The notes beneath the pieces are model-generated. The model did not search any database, was not told the DNA's origin, and saw only the letters and a list, made by a program, of their open reading frames with translations. Position numbers and translations under genes: made by a program. From an uncultured Bacteroidota bacterium (GTDB lineage Bacteria > Bacteroidota > Bacteroidia > Bacteroidales > SZUA-534), in contig CALCFP010000167.1 of NCBI GenBank assembly GCA_937900725.1, forward strand, positions 1 through 6,009: a stretch of 6,009 bases of DNA, read 5' to 3'. Below, piece by piece: positions 1 through 5,869 of the stretch; the first letter of the stretch is position 1; each line of letters opens with the position of its first letter.

Positions 1-347
1 AACGCGAACGCAAGCACCTTGCTCTGGATATCATCACCAAGGCGATATCCGTCCTTGATGGTCCACACACGGCACCCTTTTTCCATACACAGGTGGAGGA
101 TGTCCATAATCATAAACATCGTCCTTCCCAGTCTGGAAAGTTCCGAGCAGACGATAAGATCACCATCATTGACGCGACGGAGAAGCTTTCCGAGTGCCCT
201 CTTACTGTAATTTTTGGTTCCGCTTATGGTTTCTTCTATCCAGCCATCAATACGATAGTGGTTTCGCTCACAGAACTTGTTTATCTCAAACCGCTGATTC
301 TCTACAGTCTGTTTGTCACTTGAAACTCTAATGTATCCGTAAATCAT
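1..347 (-). CDS. Serine recombinase, Mpi-like DNA invertase, N-terminal part (cut by window edge)
   Basis: Reading the minus strand from the ATG at 347 gives 115 open residues and no stop before the window edge. The start, MIYGYIRVSSDKQTVENQR, is the resolvase/invertase signature: the catalytic serine lies in the YIRVS segment (Ser9 or Ser10) and SELSRLGR supplies the conserved arginines of the catalytic domain. The pattern matches the Mpi-type invertases of Bacteroides, which flip promoters between inverted repeats. A usual member is near 190-200 residues, so the C-terminal helix-turn-helix should lie beyond the window. Its base composition is visibly richer in G+C than the KAP gene. Its first codons and upstream region fall inside direct repeat A (336-538), and a diverged echo of the same start occurs at 3657-3668. 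Family assignment is firm. The Mpi subgroup and any target promoter are inferred; no inverted-repeat pair was found here. Confidence 0.9.
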   Translation of the reverse strand, partial: MIYGYIRVSSDKQTVENQRFEINKFCERNHYRIDGWIEETISGTKNYSKRALGKLLRRVNDGDLIVCSELSRLGRTMFMIMDILHLCMEKGCRVWTIKDGYRLGDDIQSKVLAFA

Positions 348-538
348 TTTTAATGCATATAATTGTTTATTTGTTTTGTAATTTGCCCTCAATTATTGCA
401 TCGGCAAATACATTTATGGCTTAACCGAAGAAGAAATCGCAATAGTAGAGGGAACTGAATATGAAATCCTGCATTCTAAATCCTAAATCGTAGATGAAAA
501 CGCTATCAGTACAACAGCCGTGGGCATCGCTCATTGTC
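336..538. repeat. Direct repeat copy A (~200 nt) left of the KAP/GIY-YIG pair
   Basis: This stretch recurs in the same orientation at 3657-3876. Positions 336-453 align without gaps to 3657-3774: the first 35 nt are diverged, then 371-453 has 3 mismatches in 83. Copy B then has 18 extra bases (3775-3792), after which 454-489 is identical to 3793-3828 (36 nt). A one-base indel follows, then 494-538 matches 3832-3876 with 3 mismatches in 45. The copy contains the recombinase start, a methylase-like 3' tail and the start of an ASCH gene. Homology ends abruptly at 538, after codon 15 of the ASCH reading. Confidence 0.93.
382..486 (+). pseudogene. 3' tail remnant of a DNA methylase / type IIG-like gene (copy A)
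   Basis: The open frame after the stop at 379-381 reads FALNYCIGKYIYGLTEEEIA, continues IVEGTEYEILHSKS, and ends at TAA 484-486. The core YGLTEEEIAIVEG is the kind of extreme C-terminal motif I know from adenine-specific methylases and type IIG restriction-modification enzymes. There is no start codon and no catalytic motif, so only a tail of about 30 residues survives. The body that should precede it is replaced by the divergent recombinase start. A near-identical tail exists at 3703-3783, but that one stops earlier. The alternative is a chance peptide in non-coding repeat DNA, but the motif match and the ASCH start just downstream favour a relic. Confidence 0.55.
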
Positions 539-586
539 CAACTCTCACTCGTATGGAAAAGAAATAGGAAGAGATTAAAAATATGA
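494..586 (+). pseudogene. ASCH-domain gene, 5' fragment (copy A)
   Basis: The ATG at 494 begins MKTLSVQQPWASLIV, the typical start of small bacterial ASCH-domain proteins, a PUA-like fold thought to bind RNA or modified nucleotides. Similarity ends after codon 15 (position 538), exactly where repeat A ends. The remaining 15 codons before the TGA at 584-586 are unrelated filler. A full ASCH protein is over 100 residues, so this is a decapitated relic and probably makes no functional product. It lies 8 nt after the methylase-like tail, which suggests the ancestral order was methylase then ASCH, as in a restriction-modification accessory locus. Confidence 0.7.
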
Positions 587-614
587 TTAGAAAAGATAAT
601 TGGACCTAAACTTT

Positions 615-622
615 AAAAGGAA
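615..622 (+). promoter_or_regulatory. Shine-Dalgarno-like AAAAGGAA before the KAP gene
   Basis: AAAAGGAA ends 8 nt before the ATG at 631, a workable spacing. It supports this start over internal methionines. Many Bacteroidota genes lack such a site, so it is helpful but not essential evidence. No convincing -7 element was found between 540 and 614. Confidence 0.5.
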
Positions 623-630
623 CTTGAAAT

Positions 631-2694
631 ATGGATATTAAAGATGATGTTGCCTTAAAATATTATGGTGATGATGAATTGGGAAGGAAGAATCTTGCCG
701 ATTTGATATGCAATTCTATCAATGATTATTCAACTAAGAAACACCCTTGTCGTTGCTTTGGCATATATGGAGAATGGGGGGCGGGCAAAACCACGTTGAT
801 GAATTTTGTTAAGACAAAATTGTTAGAAAATGGAACTAAAGATAACATTTGCATAGTTGATTTTAATCCGTGGTTAATTAATGAGCAGAAAGCCATATTA
901 ACAGACTTTTTCAATTCCATATCCAAAAATGCTACTGGTAAAATTCAAGATTTTTTTCAGAAGTATGGTAAAACAATATCTTTCATAGCAGGAGGTGTAG
1001 GAGAATTTCTTTTGCCTGGGGTCAAGTTTCAAAAGAGGATTAATGGTGCTATGGATGCCATTACGACTTATACAAGAGAGGTTAGCCAACAAAAACAAGA
1101 CATAATTGATGAAATAGAAAAATCGGGACAGCATTATCTAATATTCATCGACGATATTGACAGGTTGGACAAAGACGAGGTTCATACTGTGTTTCGATTG
1201 ATACGTCAGGTCGCTGATTTTCCCAATACGACGTATGTTGTTGCTATGGACCCGATTATTGTCGCAAAATCATTAAGTGATTTCTTTGGTGGTAGCATAG
1301 AGGATGGAAAACGGTTTATTGACAAGATTATTCAAGTGCCTATTCAAATTCCTGCAATAGACGCTTATGTTTTCAAACAAGCAATAGGTAAATATGTATT
1401 TCCGCTTTGGTGTGGCTATGGAAATTCCGACACCAAAGGCCTTGATGACGTATGTGACAAATTGCAAACTCTTTTTACGAATATGCGTCAATTAAAGAAG
1501 TATGTAAATCAGATGTATTTTGTGTTGCCAACATTGAGTGGAGAAGTTAATAGGTCAGATTTGTTTTTGTTGCAGGCAATTCGTACGGTTGATGTTCAGG
1601 CTTATTATAAAATATATGAATCAAGAGAGTCTCTTCTAAAAGAAGGTTTCCTTTTGAAAAAAGAAGAATTAAAGGAAAAGTACGACACTGCAATCGAATC
1701 TATTGTCTCTGGTATTAATGAACCACTCAAATCAAAGATACGTTCATTAATAAAAGGATTGTTTGACAATCAAGCCTTTGATGCTGATAAAGATAAAAAA
1801 TTGTATTCTAAATATTTTTTCAACGCGTATTTTATTCAAGATGTACCACATAATATCATACCTAATAGGGAAATAATGAATTTTTGCTCGCAAGTTAATT
1901 CTCTTGAAGATGAGCAAGTTATTGAATGGCTGGATGATAAATATGTCAACTATAAAGACTGTGAGGTTAATAGAGTCTTGCGCGAAAAACTTTATAATGA
2001 AAAAGCAGAAAAAAGGTCCGAACTTGCCATTCGGTTAATTAAATTGTTGTCATATTGTAAATGTTGCGATTCATACGGACCTGATATTTATATAAGGGAT
2101 GGGGATGTGGCACTTGATGTTAGCCTAATTTTTGGCGAATTTTGTTCGGAAAGGAAAGATGATGCACTGAAGGTTTTAGGTGAAGTATATTGTGACGAGA
2201 AATCCAATATCAACTATTGCCTTCATTTAAATGATTGGTTATGTGAAAGACATGGAATTATGGATTCAGGTAGTGCGTTGTCAGAATACATAATCCCGTT
2301 AGCAACTCGTTTTCAAAAGTTAGGATTCAAGGAACATATAAAGTATAGGCGTAGTTATCTTGTTAGTATGTTCATTATATGGAAAAAAGTGGAAGAAAAG
2401 GGGCCTGAAACGTATTTGACAGATATGGTAAATAATGAAAGAACTAAAGATTTGGCAAAGTTTTTGGAAATAATGATTACTAATTCTGACAATAATGATT
2501 ATATGGCTAATGCTAATTTCTTTTCGAATTTGTTTGGAATGTCAACTGAATTGTTGTTAGATAAGTTGGAGAAAGGAAATCATTTGTCAGATACTATGAA
2601 GAATGCCTTTCGGGAGCCTATGGAGTGGCACAAGGAACGTTGGAGGCGGTTTGAGGCTGCCAAAAAACAGGCTGATGATTCGCCAACTGAATAA
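631..2694 (+). CDS. KAP-family P-loop NTPase (687 aa)
   Basis: The N-terminal ~300 residues carry the full KAP pattern. Walker A is GEWGAGKTT at residues 47-55 (Lys53). FNPWL at 78-82 is the family's tryptophan motif. Walker B is LIFIDDIDRLD around 170-180, with the acidic pair Asp174/Asp175. VVAMDP at 203-208 and DKIIQVPIQIP at 231-241 follow, and NMRQLKKYVNQ at 284-294 is the conserved arginine-bearing helix. KAP NTPases often have membrane helices between Walker A and B. Residues 114-130 are mildly hydrophobic, but interrupted by Glu125, so a membrane segment is doubtful and the protein looks soluble. Residues 300-687 appear helical and match nothing I recognise; they are probably the sensing or partner-binding part. 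The GIY-YIG gene follows 47 nt later on the same strand, so the two probably form an operon. The gene is A+T rich compared with the recombinase. KAP NTPases occur in known antiphage systems (for example QatA), so a defence role is plausible but inferred. Confidence 0.92.
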   Translation: MDIKDDVALKYYGDDELGRKNLADLICNSINDYSTKKHPCRCFGIYGEWGAGKTTLMNFVKTKLLENGTKDNICIVDFNPWLINEQKAILTDFFNSISKNATGKIQDFFQKYGKTISFIAGGVGEFLLPGVKFQKRINGAMDAITTYTREVSQQKQDIIDEIEKSGQHYLIFIDDIDRLDKDEVHTVFRLIRQVADFPNTTYVVAMDPIIVAKSLSDFFGGSIEDGKRFIDKIIQVPIQIPAIDAYVFKQAIGKYVFPLWCGYGNSDTKGLDDVCDKLQTLFTNMRQLKKYVNQMYFVLPTLSGEVNRSDLFLLQAIRTVDVQAYYKIYESRESLLKEGFLLKKEELKEKYDTAIESIVSGINEPLKSKIRSLIKGLFDNQAFDADKDKKLYSKYFFNAYFIQDVPHNIIPNREIMNFCSQVNSLEDEQVIEWLDDKYVNYKDCEVNRVLREKLYNEKAEKRSELAIRLIKLLSYCKCCDSYGPDIYIRDGDVALDVSLIFGEFCSERKDDALKVLGEVYCDEKSNINYCLHLNDWLCERHGIMDSGSALSEYIIPLATRFQKLGFKEHIKYRRSYLVSMFIIWKKVEEKGPETYLTDMVNNERTKDLAKFLEIMITNSDNNDYMANANFFSNLFGMSTELLLDKLEKGNHLSDTMKNAFREPMEWHKERWRRFEAAKKQADDSPTE

Positions 2695-2741
2695 AGACAT
2701 TGAAAAAAACATGAAATAGAAAACTCGAATCACCTAAAAAA

Positions 2742-3629
2742 ATGTCAAAGGGCTACATTTACAAATATACGTTTCCTGACGGCAAGGTCTATATTGGGCA
2801 GACACGTCGTCCACCCGAACTACGTCACCGTGAGCATTTTGATAAAAATGTCGGAAAGGCGAATCCACGTTTTTGGGAAGCATATCAAAATGTTGGGCAA
2901 CCTACATTTGAAATTATTGAAACTATAGAGTGTGAAAGGGTACAAGATTTAGTCCCCAAACTAAACGAAACGGAAACAAAATACATTAAGCAATACAAAT
3001 CTACGAATCCGCAATTGGGCTACAACATTCGCGAACGAGCCAATGTTTCTGTTCCAAGAGATGCCGTGTTGGAAGAAGAGTTTAGAAGATTGTGGACGAA
3101 GTGTGCCGAAACGTGGTATCCTACTTTCTATAGTGTACAAGAAAAATGCTTTCACACACTTGAACCATTGAATGAGGAAGAATTGGCTTTTTGTAATGAA
3201 ATTCTGAAAGACAACATATTTAATGAAAATGGCAAAAAGGATTTGGCATTTGATTTGCACCACCTAAAAGAGAATAGTGAAGAAGCATTGTTTTTCTTTG
3301 ACGAAGCACTGTCTTATGGAGAAATGGTGTTTCGTGAATCCATGTGGGATGAAATTGACAAATACATAGAAGAAAACAAGAAACAAATATTGGCAGAAAA
3401 CAAGCCCGAAAACACAATCTTAAAGATTGACAAGAACGGAAACGTGATTGCAAAATATATATATCCGTCCGAAATACGTGAGGATTTGGGCAAAACGGAC
3501 CTTACGAATGTCTATAATGCCCTTGAGGGTAAGCAAAAACACGCGTATGGGTACATTTGGAAATACAAGAAGGATTTTGAGAAGAAAGACACTAAAGATG
3601 CCACTGGCCAATTGAGTTTTGATTTTTAG
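2742..3629 (+). CDS. GIY-YIG nuclease with C-terminal NUMOD-like segment and clamp-motif-like tail (295 aa)
   Basis: The first ~100 residues form a GIY-YIG nuclease domain. YIY at 5-7 and YIG at 17-19 are the paired strands, Arg28 in ELRHREH fits the catalytic arginine, Glu78 in NETETKYI fits the metal-binding glutamate, and GYN at 93-95 is the usual closing motif. All key residues seem present, so a working DNA nuclease is expected. Residues 105-220 are acidic and helical with no recognised domain. Residues ~226-275 (ILKIDKNGNVIAKYI through AYGYIWKYK) resemble a NUMOD1 DNA-binding repeat of homing endonucleases. The protein ends QLSFDF, close to hexapeptide beta-clamp-binding motifs. The ATG at 2742 sits in an A-rich leader with no Shine-Dalgarno. 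It probably shares the KAP transcript. The alternative is a free-standing homing endonuclease, but the conserved-looking partner gene and the long middle region favour an effector of a two-gene system. Confidence 0.9.
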   Translation: MSKGYIYKYTFPDGKVYIGQTRRPPELRHREHFDKNVGKANPRFWEAYQNVGQPTFEIIETIECERVQDLVPKLNETETKYIKQYKSTNPQLGYNIRERANVSVPRDAVLEEEFRRLWTKCAETWYPTFYSVQEKCFHTLEPLNEEELAFCNEILKDNIFNENGKKDLAFDLHHLKENSEEALFFFDEALSYGEMVFRESMWDEIDKYIEENKKQILAENKPENTILKIDKNGNVIAKYIYPSEIREDLGKTDLTNVYNALEGKQKHAYGYIWKYKKDFEKKDTKDATGQLSFDF

Positions 3630-3656
3630 ATTTTTTAGTCTATAAATCCCCGTTTC

Positions 3657-3876
3657 TCCGTAAGTCATTTTTTATGTGTATAAATGTTAAATTGTTTTGT
3701 AATTTGCTCTCAATTATTGCAACGACAAATACATTTATGGCTTAACCGAAGAAGAAATCGCAATAGTAGAGGGAAAAGAATAATATCCTGTAACTGAATA
3801 TGAAATCCTGCATTCTAAATCCTAAATCAAAATGAGAACCCTATCAGTACAACAGCCGTGGGCATCGCTCATAGTC
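3657..3876. repeat. Direct repeat copy B right of the KAP/GIY-YIG pair
   Basis: This is the second copy of the 336-538 sequence, offset 3321 nt for its first part, with an 18-base insertion (3775-3792) relative to copy A. Its left end (3657-3668), read on the minus strand, gives M-T-Y-G, a diverged version of the recombinase's M-I-Y-G. Even the recombinase start region was therefore duplicated, although no recombinase body follows. Its right end continues into a longer ASCH fragment than copy A does. Confidence 0.93.
3703..3783 (+). pseudogene. 3' tail remnant of a DNA methylase / type IIG-like gene (copy B)
   Basis: The frame is open after the stop at 3700-3702 and reads FALNYCNDKYIYGLTEEEIA then IVEGKE, ending at TAA 3781-3783. 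The ending IVEGKE-stop looks like a genuine protein C-terminus, so copy B probably keeps the older ending. Copy A lacks 18 bases here and reads through to a later stop. No start and no catalytic motif are present. Confidence 0.55.
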
Positions 3877-4074
3877 TATGGCATTAAAGATGTCGAGAAT
3901 CGCACTTGGGATACTCAAATCCCAATCCGACGACCAATGCATCGATTGGCAAATAGACAATGGAAGAACAAACAGAAAAACAACGAATGGGAACAACCCT
4001 CCGACTCCTTATATTTAGAACAAGCTCATCTGATGCGCTTCTATTTTAGGGGGATAGAAAACTCCGATAATTAG
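3832..4074 (+). pseudogene. ASCH-domain gene, 5' fragment fused to unrelated sequence (copy B)
   Basis: The ATG at 3832 begins MRTLSVQQPWASLIVYGIKD, followed by VENRTWDT. This is a clear ASCH N-terminus of about 28 residues, longer than copy A's 15. From about 3919 the expected continuation (the RGxxxIHA-type strand) is missing. The frame runs through the 37-nt repeat at 3924-3960 and then antisense over the last 60 nt of the minus-strand gene before stopping at 4072-4074. The 80-aa product therefore has a short ASCH head and a meaningless tail, and is most likely non-functional. The break near 3920 marks the edge where the second two-gene unit joins. Confidence 0.75.
3924..3960. repeat. 37-nt direct repeat, left copy, bordering the DUF488 pair
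   Basis: It matches 5870-5906 at 33 of 37 positions in the same orientation. The core ATCGATTGGCAAATAG is identical, and the left copy holds an imperfect palindrome, CCAATGCATCGATTGG. The pair brackets the minus-strand two-gene unit with an offset of 1946 nt. The left copy lies immediately after the breakpoint of the ASCH fragment. Confidence 0.85.
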
Positions 4075-4884
4075 ATATGGGTCTGGTGCATTTTTCTTTT
4101 GCCATTGATATGATGTGCCAAGGAAGAAATACACGTCTCTTTCTTTCACATATTCCATATATTTGTTCTTAACGCTTTCGCAAGCCTCTGCCTCAGTTTT
4201 ACCTCTCATAATCTCGTTGCGGTATAGCATAATTGTCTCCCAATCCTCTACCATAAGTTTACGAGGCTTTTCGTCGCCTTCAGACAGGAACGAGAATCGA
4301 AACTTGTAAGGGATTTTCTCAGCAAACTGGAAATTAAGGTCACGGTCTTCCTGACTCTCAAAAAGATTCAACTGATTTTTTTCTGCATTCATCTTATCCT
4401 CAAGGCGATCTCTTTTCTCGACATATTTTTTGTATTGATCGATATCCACTTTCTCACAAACAAGGTCCAGAATCTTTGTCGGTTTCATAACCGCAAGCGA
4501 GAGTTTGTTCTGTTTTGCCAATTCCAAAAGTTCGTTCATCGACTTGTAAACCTTCTTGTTTTTCTTGGCCCATTCCAACCTAAGTTCCCAGTTAGGTTTG
4601 CCTTTAATGTCTATTCTGTCTAGAGTTTTTAGTGTGTCAATGTTTTTGATATGATAACTCTCTGGCCTATCGTCGTGGTTGGGATTTTGGTCCAGGTCGG
4701 CCTCTATCCATTGCCATTTGTGATACTTTTGTCCGTCGATATCTTTCAGTAGTCTATGAGGCACAGGAAAAATCCTTATCCAAGTGCCGTCTTCCCTGAA
4801 CCCTGCGGTGCATACGGTCTCGAAATATTTTTCCGACAATGACGGGTATGTCATAACACTAATAAGAATTTTTGTAATTGCCAT
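4015..4884 (-). CDS. Uncharacterised 289-aa protein, DUF488 partner, with clamp-motif-like tail
   Basis: I do not recognise a named domain, though I recall similar unnamed proteins next to DUF488 genes. The N-terminus (KILISVMTYPSLSEKY, then CTAGFREDGTWIRIFPVP at 25-42) is a beta-rich pattern that vaguely recalls OB-fold proteins handling nucleic acids; that is a weak guess. Residues 145-170 are charged and probably helical. FRFSFLSEG near 195-203 and EDWETIMLYRN at 213-223 look conserved, and VYFFLGTSYQW at 251-261 followed by YLIIGVFYPP at 270-279 forms a beta-rich C-terminal core. QLNLF (171-175) fits the pentapeptide beta-clamp-binding motif well, and the protein ends QMSLF. There is no signal peptide or membrane segment. 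Its start lies 5 nt after the DUF488 stop, so the two are co-transcribed and probably translationally coupled; no Shine-Dalgarno is visible. Its last 60 nt overlap the ASCH fragment on the other strand. Confidence 0.8.
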   Translation of the reverse strand: MAITKILISVMTYPSLSEKYFETVCTAGFREDGTWIRIFPVPHRLLKDIDGQKYHKWQWIEADLDQNPNHDDRPESYHIKNIDTLKTLDRIDIKGKPNWELRLEWAKKNKKVYKSMNELLELAKQNKLSLAVMKPTKILDLVCEKVDIDQYKKYVEKRDRLEDKMNAEKNQLNLFESQEDRDLNFQFAEKIPYKFRFSFLSEGDEKPRKLMVEDWETIMLYRNEIMRGKTEAEACESVKNKYMEYVKERDVYFFLGTSYQWQKKNAPDPYLIIGVFYPPKIEAHQMSLF

Positions 4885-4889
4885 AATTT

Positions 4890-5792
4890 TTACAATTGCA
4901 TTAATGAATAATCGATATCAGGTAGTGCCATAAGGGCATTGGCCACTCTCGTACGGTGACATTGTTTTGGATCTTTCTCAAAACAAGTAAGTGCTACACG
5001 TTTGTTTTTGTCGATTATGCTTCTTACATATAGCAGTGCTTCTTGATTGTCTTTTAGTGTTGTACGTTCATATTCGTCGAAAAGAATATCATAATCGATT
5101 TGACAGTTTAGAGATTGCCTTTTATCGGATTCGATGCCTAGTTGAGGAATGTGTATATATTCGATGTTGGCACCTGCGCACGCCTTAGACAAAACTGCCT
5201 TGGAAAAACCATATTTCTGGCTGTATGCATTTTTCCTGACGTCACACAGCACTCTTATATCCTTCAGCAAAAGTTTGTTGATATATTGCTCTAAAGACAA
5301 GCCTTCATATCCAATCGTGAATAATTGAGTTTCGTGGAAAACCTTCTTTTGCTTTTTTACATTGGCCAGTTCTTCATCATTGAGCAAGGTATCTGCAATG
5401 GCGCTATTGATAGCCCAAAAAGGATAATTAACGTATGTGTATTTTATAAGATCGTTCTGAGTGTAATTGCCAAATTGTCTTTTAATGTCCCTGAGATATT
5501 GTTGCTCGAACATATCAAGTTCCATTATGTAATGAGTATTAGATTCACGCAATTTGTACTCTTTTTCACCGTCACCTTCTACCATATCAACATATCCATT
5601 GTTGATTAAAACTTGCATATCTTGGTTTGCCTGAAATGAGAAACAACCATACTTGTATGGCACAAAGTCATAGGTTTTTACTGTTTGTCTTCTTGTAAAA
5701 AGGAAGAGGTATTTCTGAAACTGTTTAGCAGTCAAACTTTTGTTCAGAATCTCTAAAATTGCCAATAGTATTTTTCTTCTGTAATATAACAT
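4890..5792 (-). CDS. DUF488 protein with N-terminal winged-helix-like region (300 aa)
   Basis: Residues ~157-290 are a DUF488 domain. It opens with LFTIGYEGLSLEQYI, has DVR at 184-186 within CDVRKNAYSQKYGFSK, IPQLGI at 215-220, and the hallmark CFE (270-272) with CHR (278-280). The conserved Cys, His, Arg and Asp suggest an enzyme or metal/thiol site, but the family's reaction is not established to my knowledge. Residues 1-85 (MLYYRRKILLAILEIL, FQKYLFLF, FVPYKYGCFSFQ, LINNGYV) form a helical unit with a wing-like tail, resembling a DNA- or ligand-binding winged helix; I see this N-terminus as native to this longer DUF488 type. The middle (90-150) is a linker. It is the first gene of a two-gene minus-strand unit. 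The start at 5792 is supported by the family-typical N-terminus and a -7 element close upstream. The product is cytoplasmic, and no residues seem to be missing. Confidence 0.88.
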   Translation of the reverse strand: MLYYRRKILLAILEILNKSLTAKQFQKYLFLFTRRQTVKTYDFVPYKYGCFSFQANQDMQVLINNGYVDMVEGDGEKEYKLRESNTHYIMELDMFEQQYLRDIKRQFGNYTQNDLIKYTYVNYPFWAINSAIADTLLNDEELANVKKQKKVFHETQLFTIGYEGLSLEQYINKLLLKDIRVLCDVRKNAYSQKYGFSKAVLSKACAGANIEYIHIPQLGIESDKRQSLNCQIDYDILFDEYERTTLKDNQEALLYVRSIIDKNKRVALTCFEKDPKQCHRTRVANALMALPDIDYSLMQL

Positions 5793-5800
5793 AGCAGATG

Positions 5801-5808
5801 CAAAATTA
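5801..5808 (-). promoter_or_regulatory. Bacteroidetes -7 element (TAATTTTG) for the DUF488 unit
   Basis: On the minus strand, TAATTTTG fits the Bacteroidetes sigma-ABfr -7 consensus TAnnTTTG exactly. It ends only 8 nt before the ATG at 5792, so the predicted transcript would have a leader of just a few bases, or none. No clear -33 TTTG is present 19-21 nt upstream, so promoter strength is uncertain. Confidence 0.5.
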
Positions 5809-5869
5809 GTATTTTTTTAGTAATTGATTCCCGTTTTCGCCGTTGTTCTCGACACGTTAATCCATTCTA

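Noticed and set aside
19..323. Two plus-strand open frames (63 and 76 codons) at the left edge
   Set aside because: They lie antisense to the serine recombinase, whose frame shows clear family motifs; the plus-strand products match nothing.
967..1023. Possible membrane segment in the KAP protein (residues ~113-131)
   Set aside because: The hydrophobic run is short and contains a glutamate and several glycines; not convincing as a membrane helix.
726..1491. Three minus-strand frames within the KAP gene
   Set aside because: They overlap the strongly supported NTPase frame and have no recognisable features.
3624..3656. Rho-independent terminator after the GIY-YIG gene
   Set aside because: T-rich runs are present, but the only stem is three base pairs, too weak to call.
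3420..3668. 82-codon minus-strand frame beginning MTYGETGIY
   Set aside because: It starts on the duplicated recombinase start echo and then runs antisense through the GIY-YIG gene; it has no family features beyond the first four codons.
3985..4014. Terminator after the minus-strand unit
   Set aside because: A short GGG/CCC pairing with scattered T runs downstream is visible, but the stem is too small.
5325..5609. 94-codon plus-strand frame rich in hydrophobic residues
   Set aside because: It is antisense to the DUF488 gene; the hydrophobicity is a by-product of the complementary codons.
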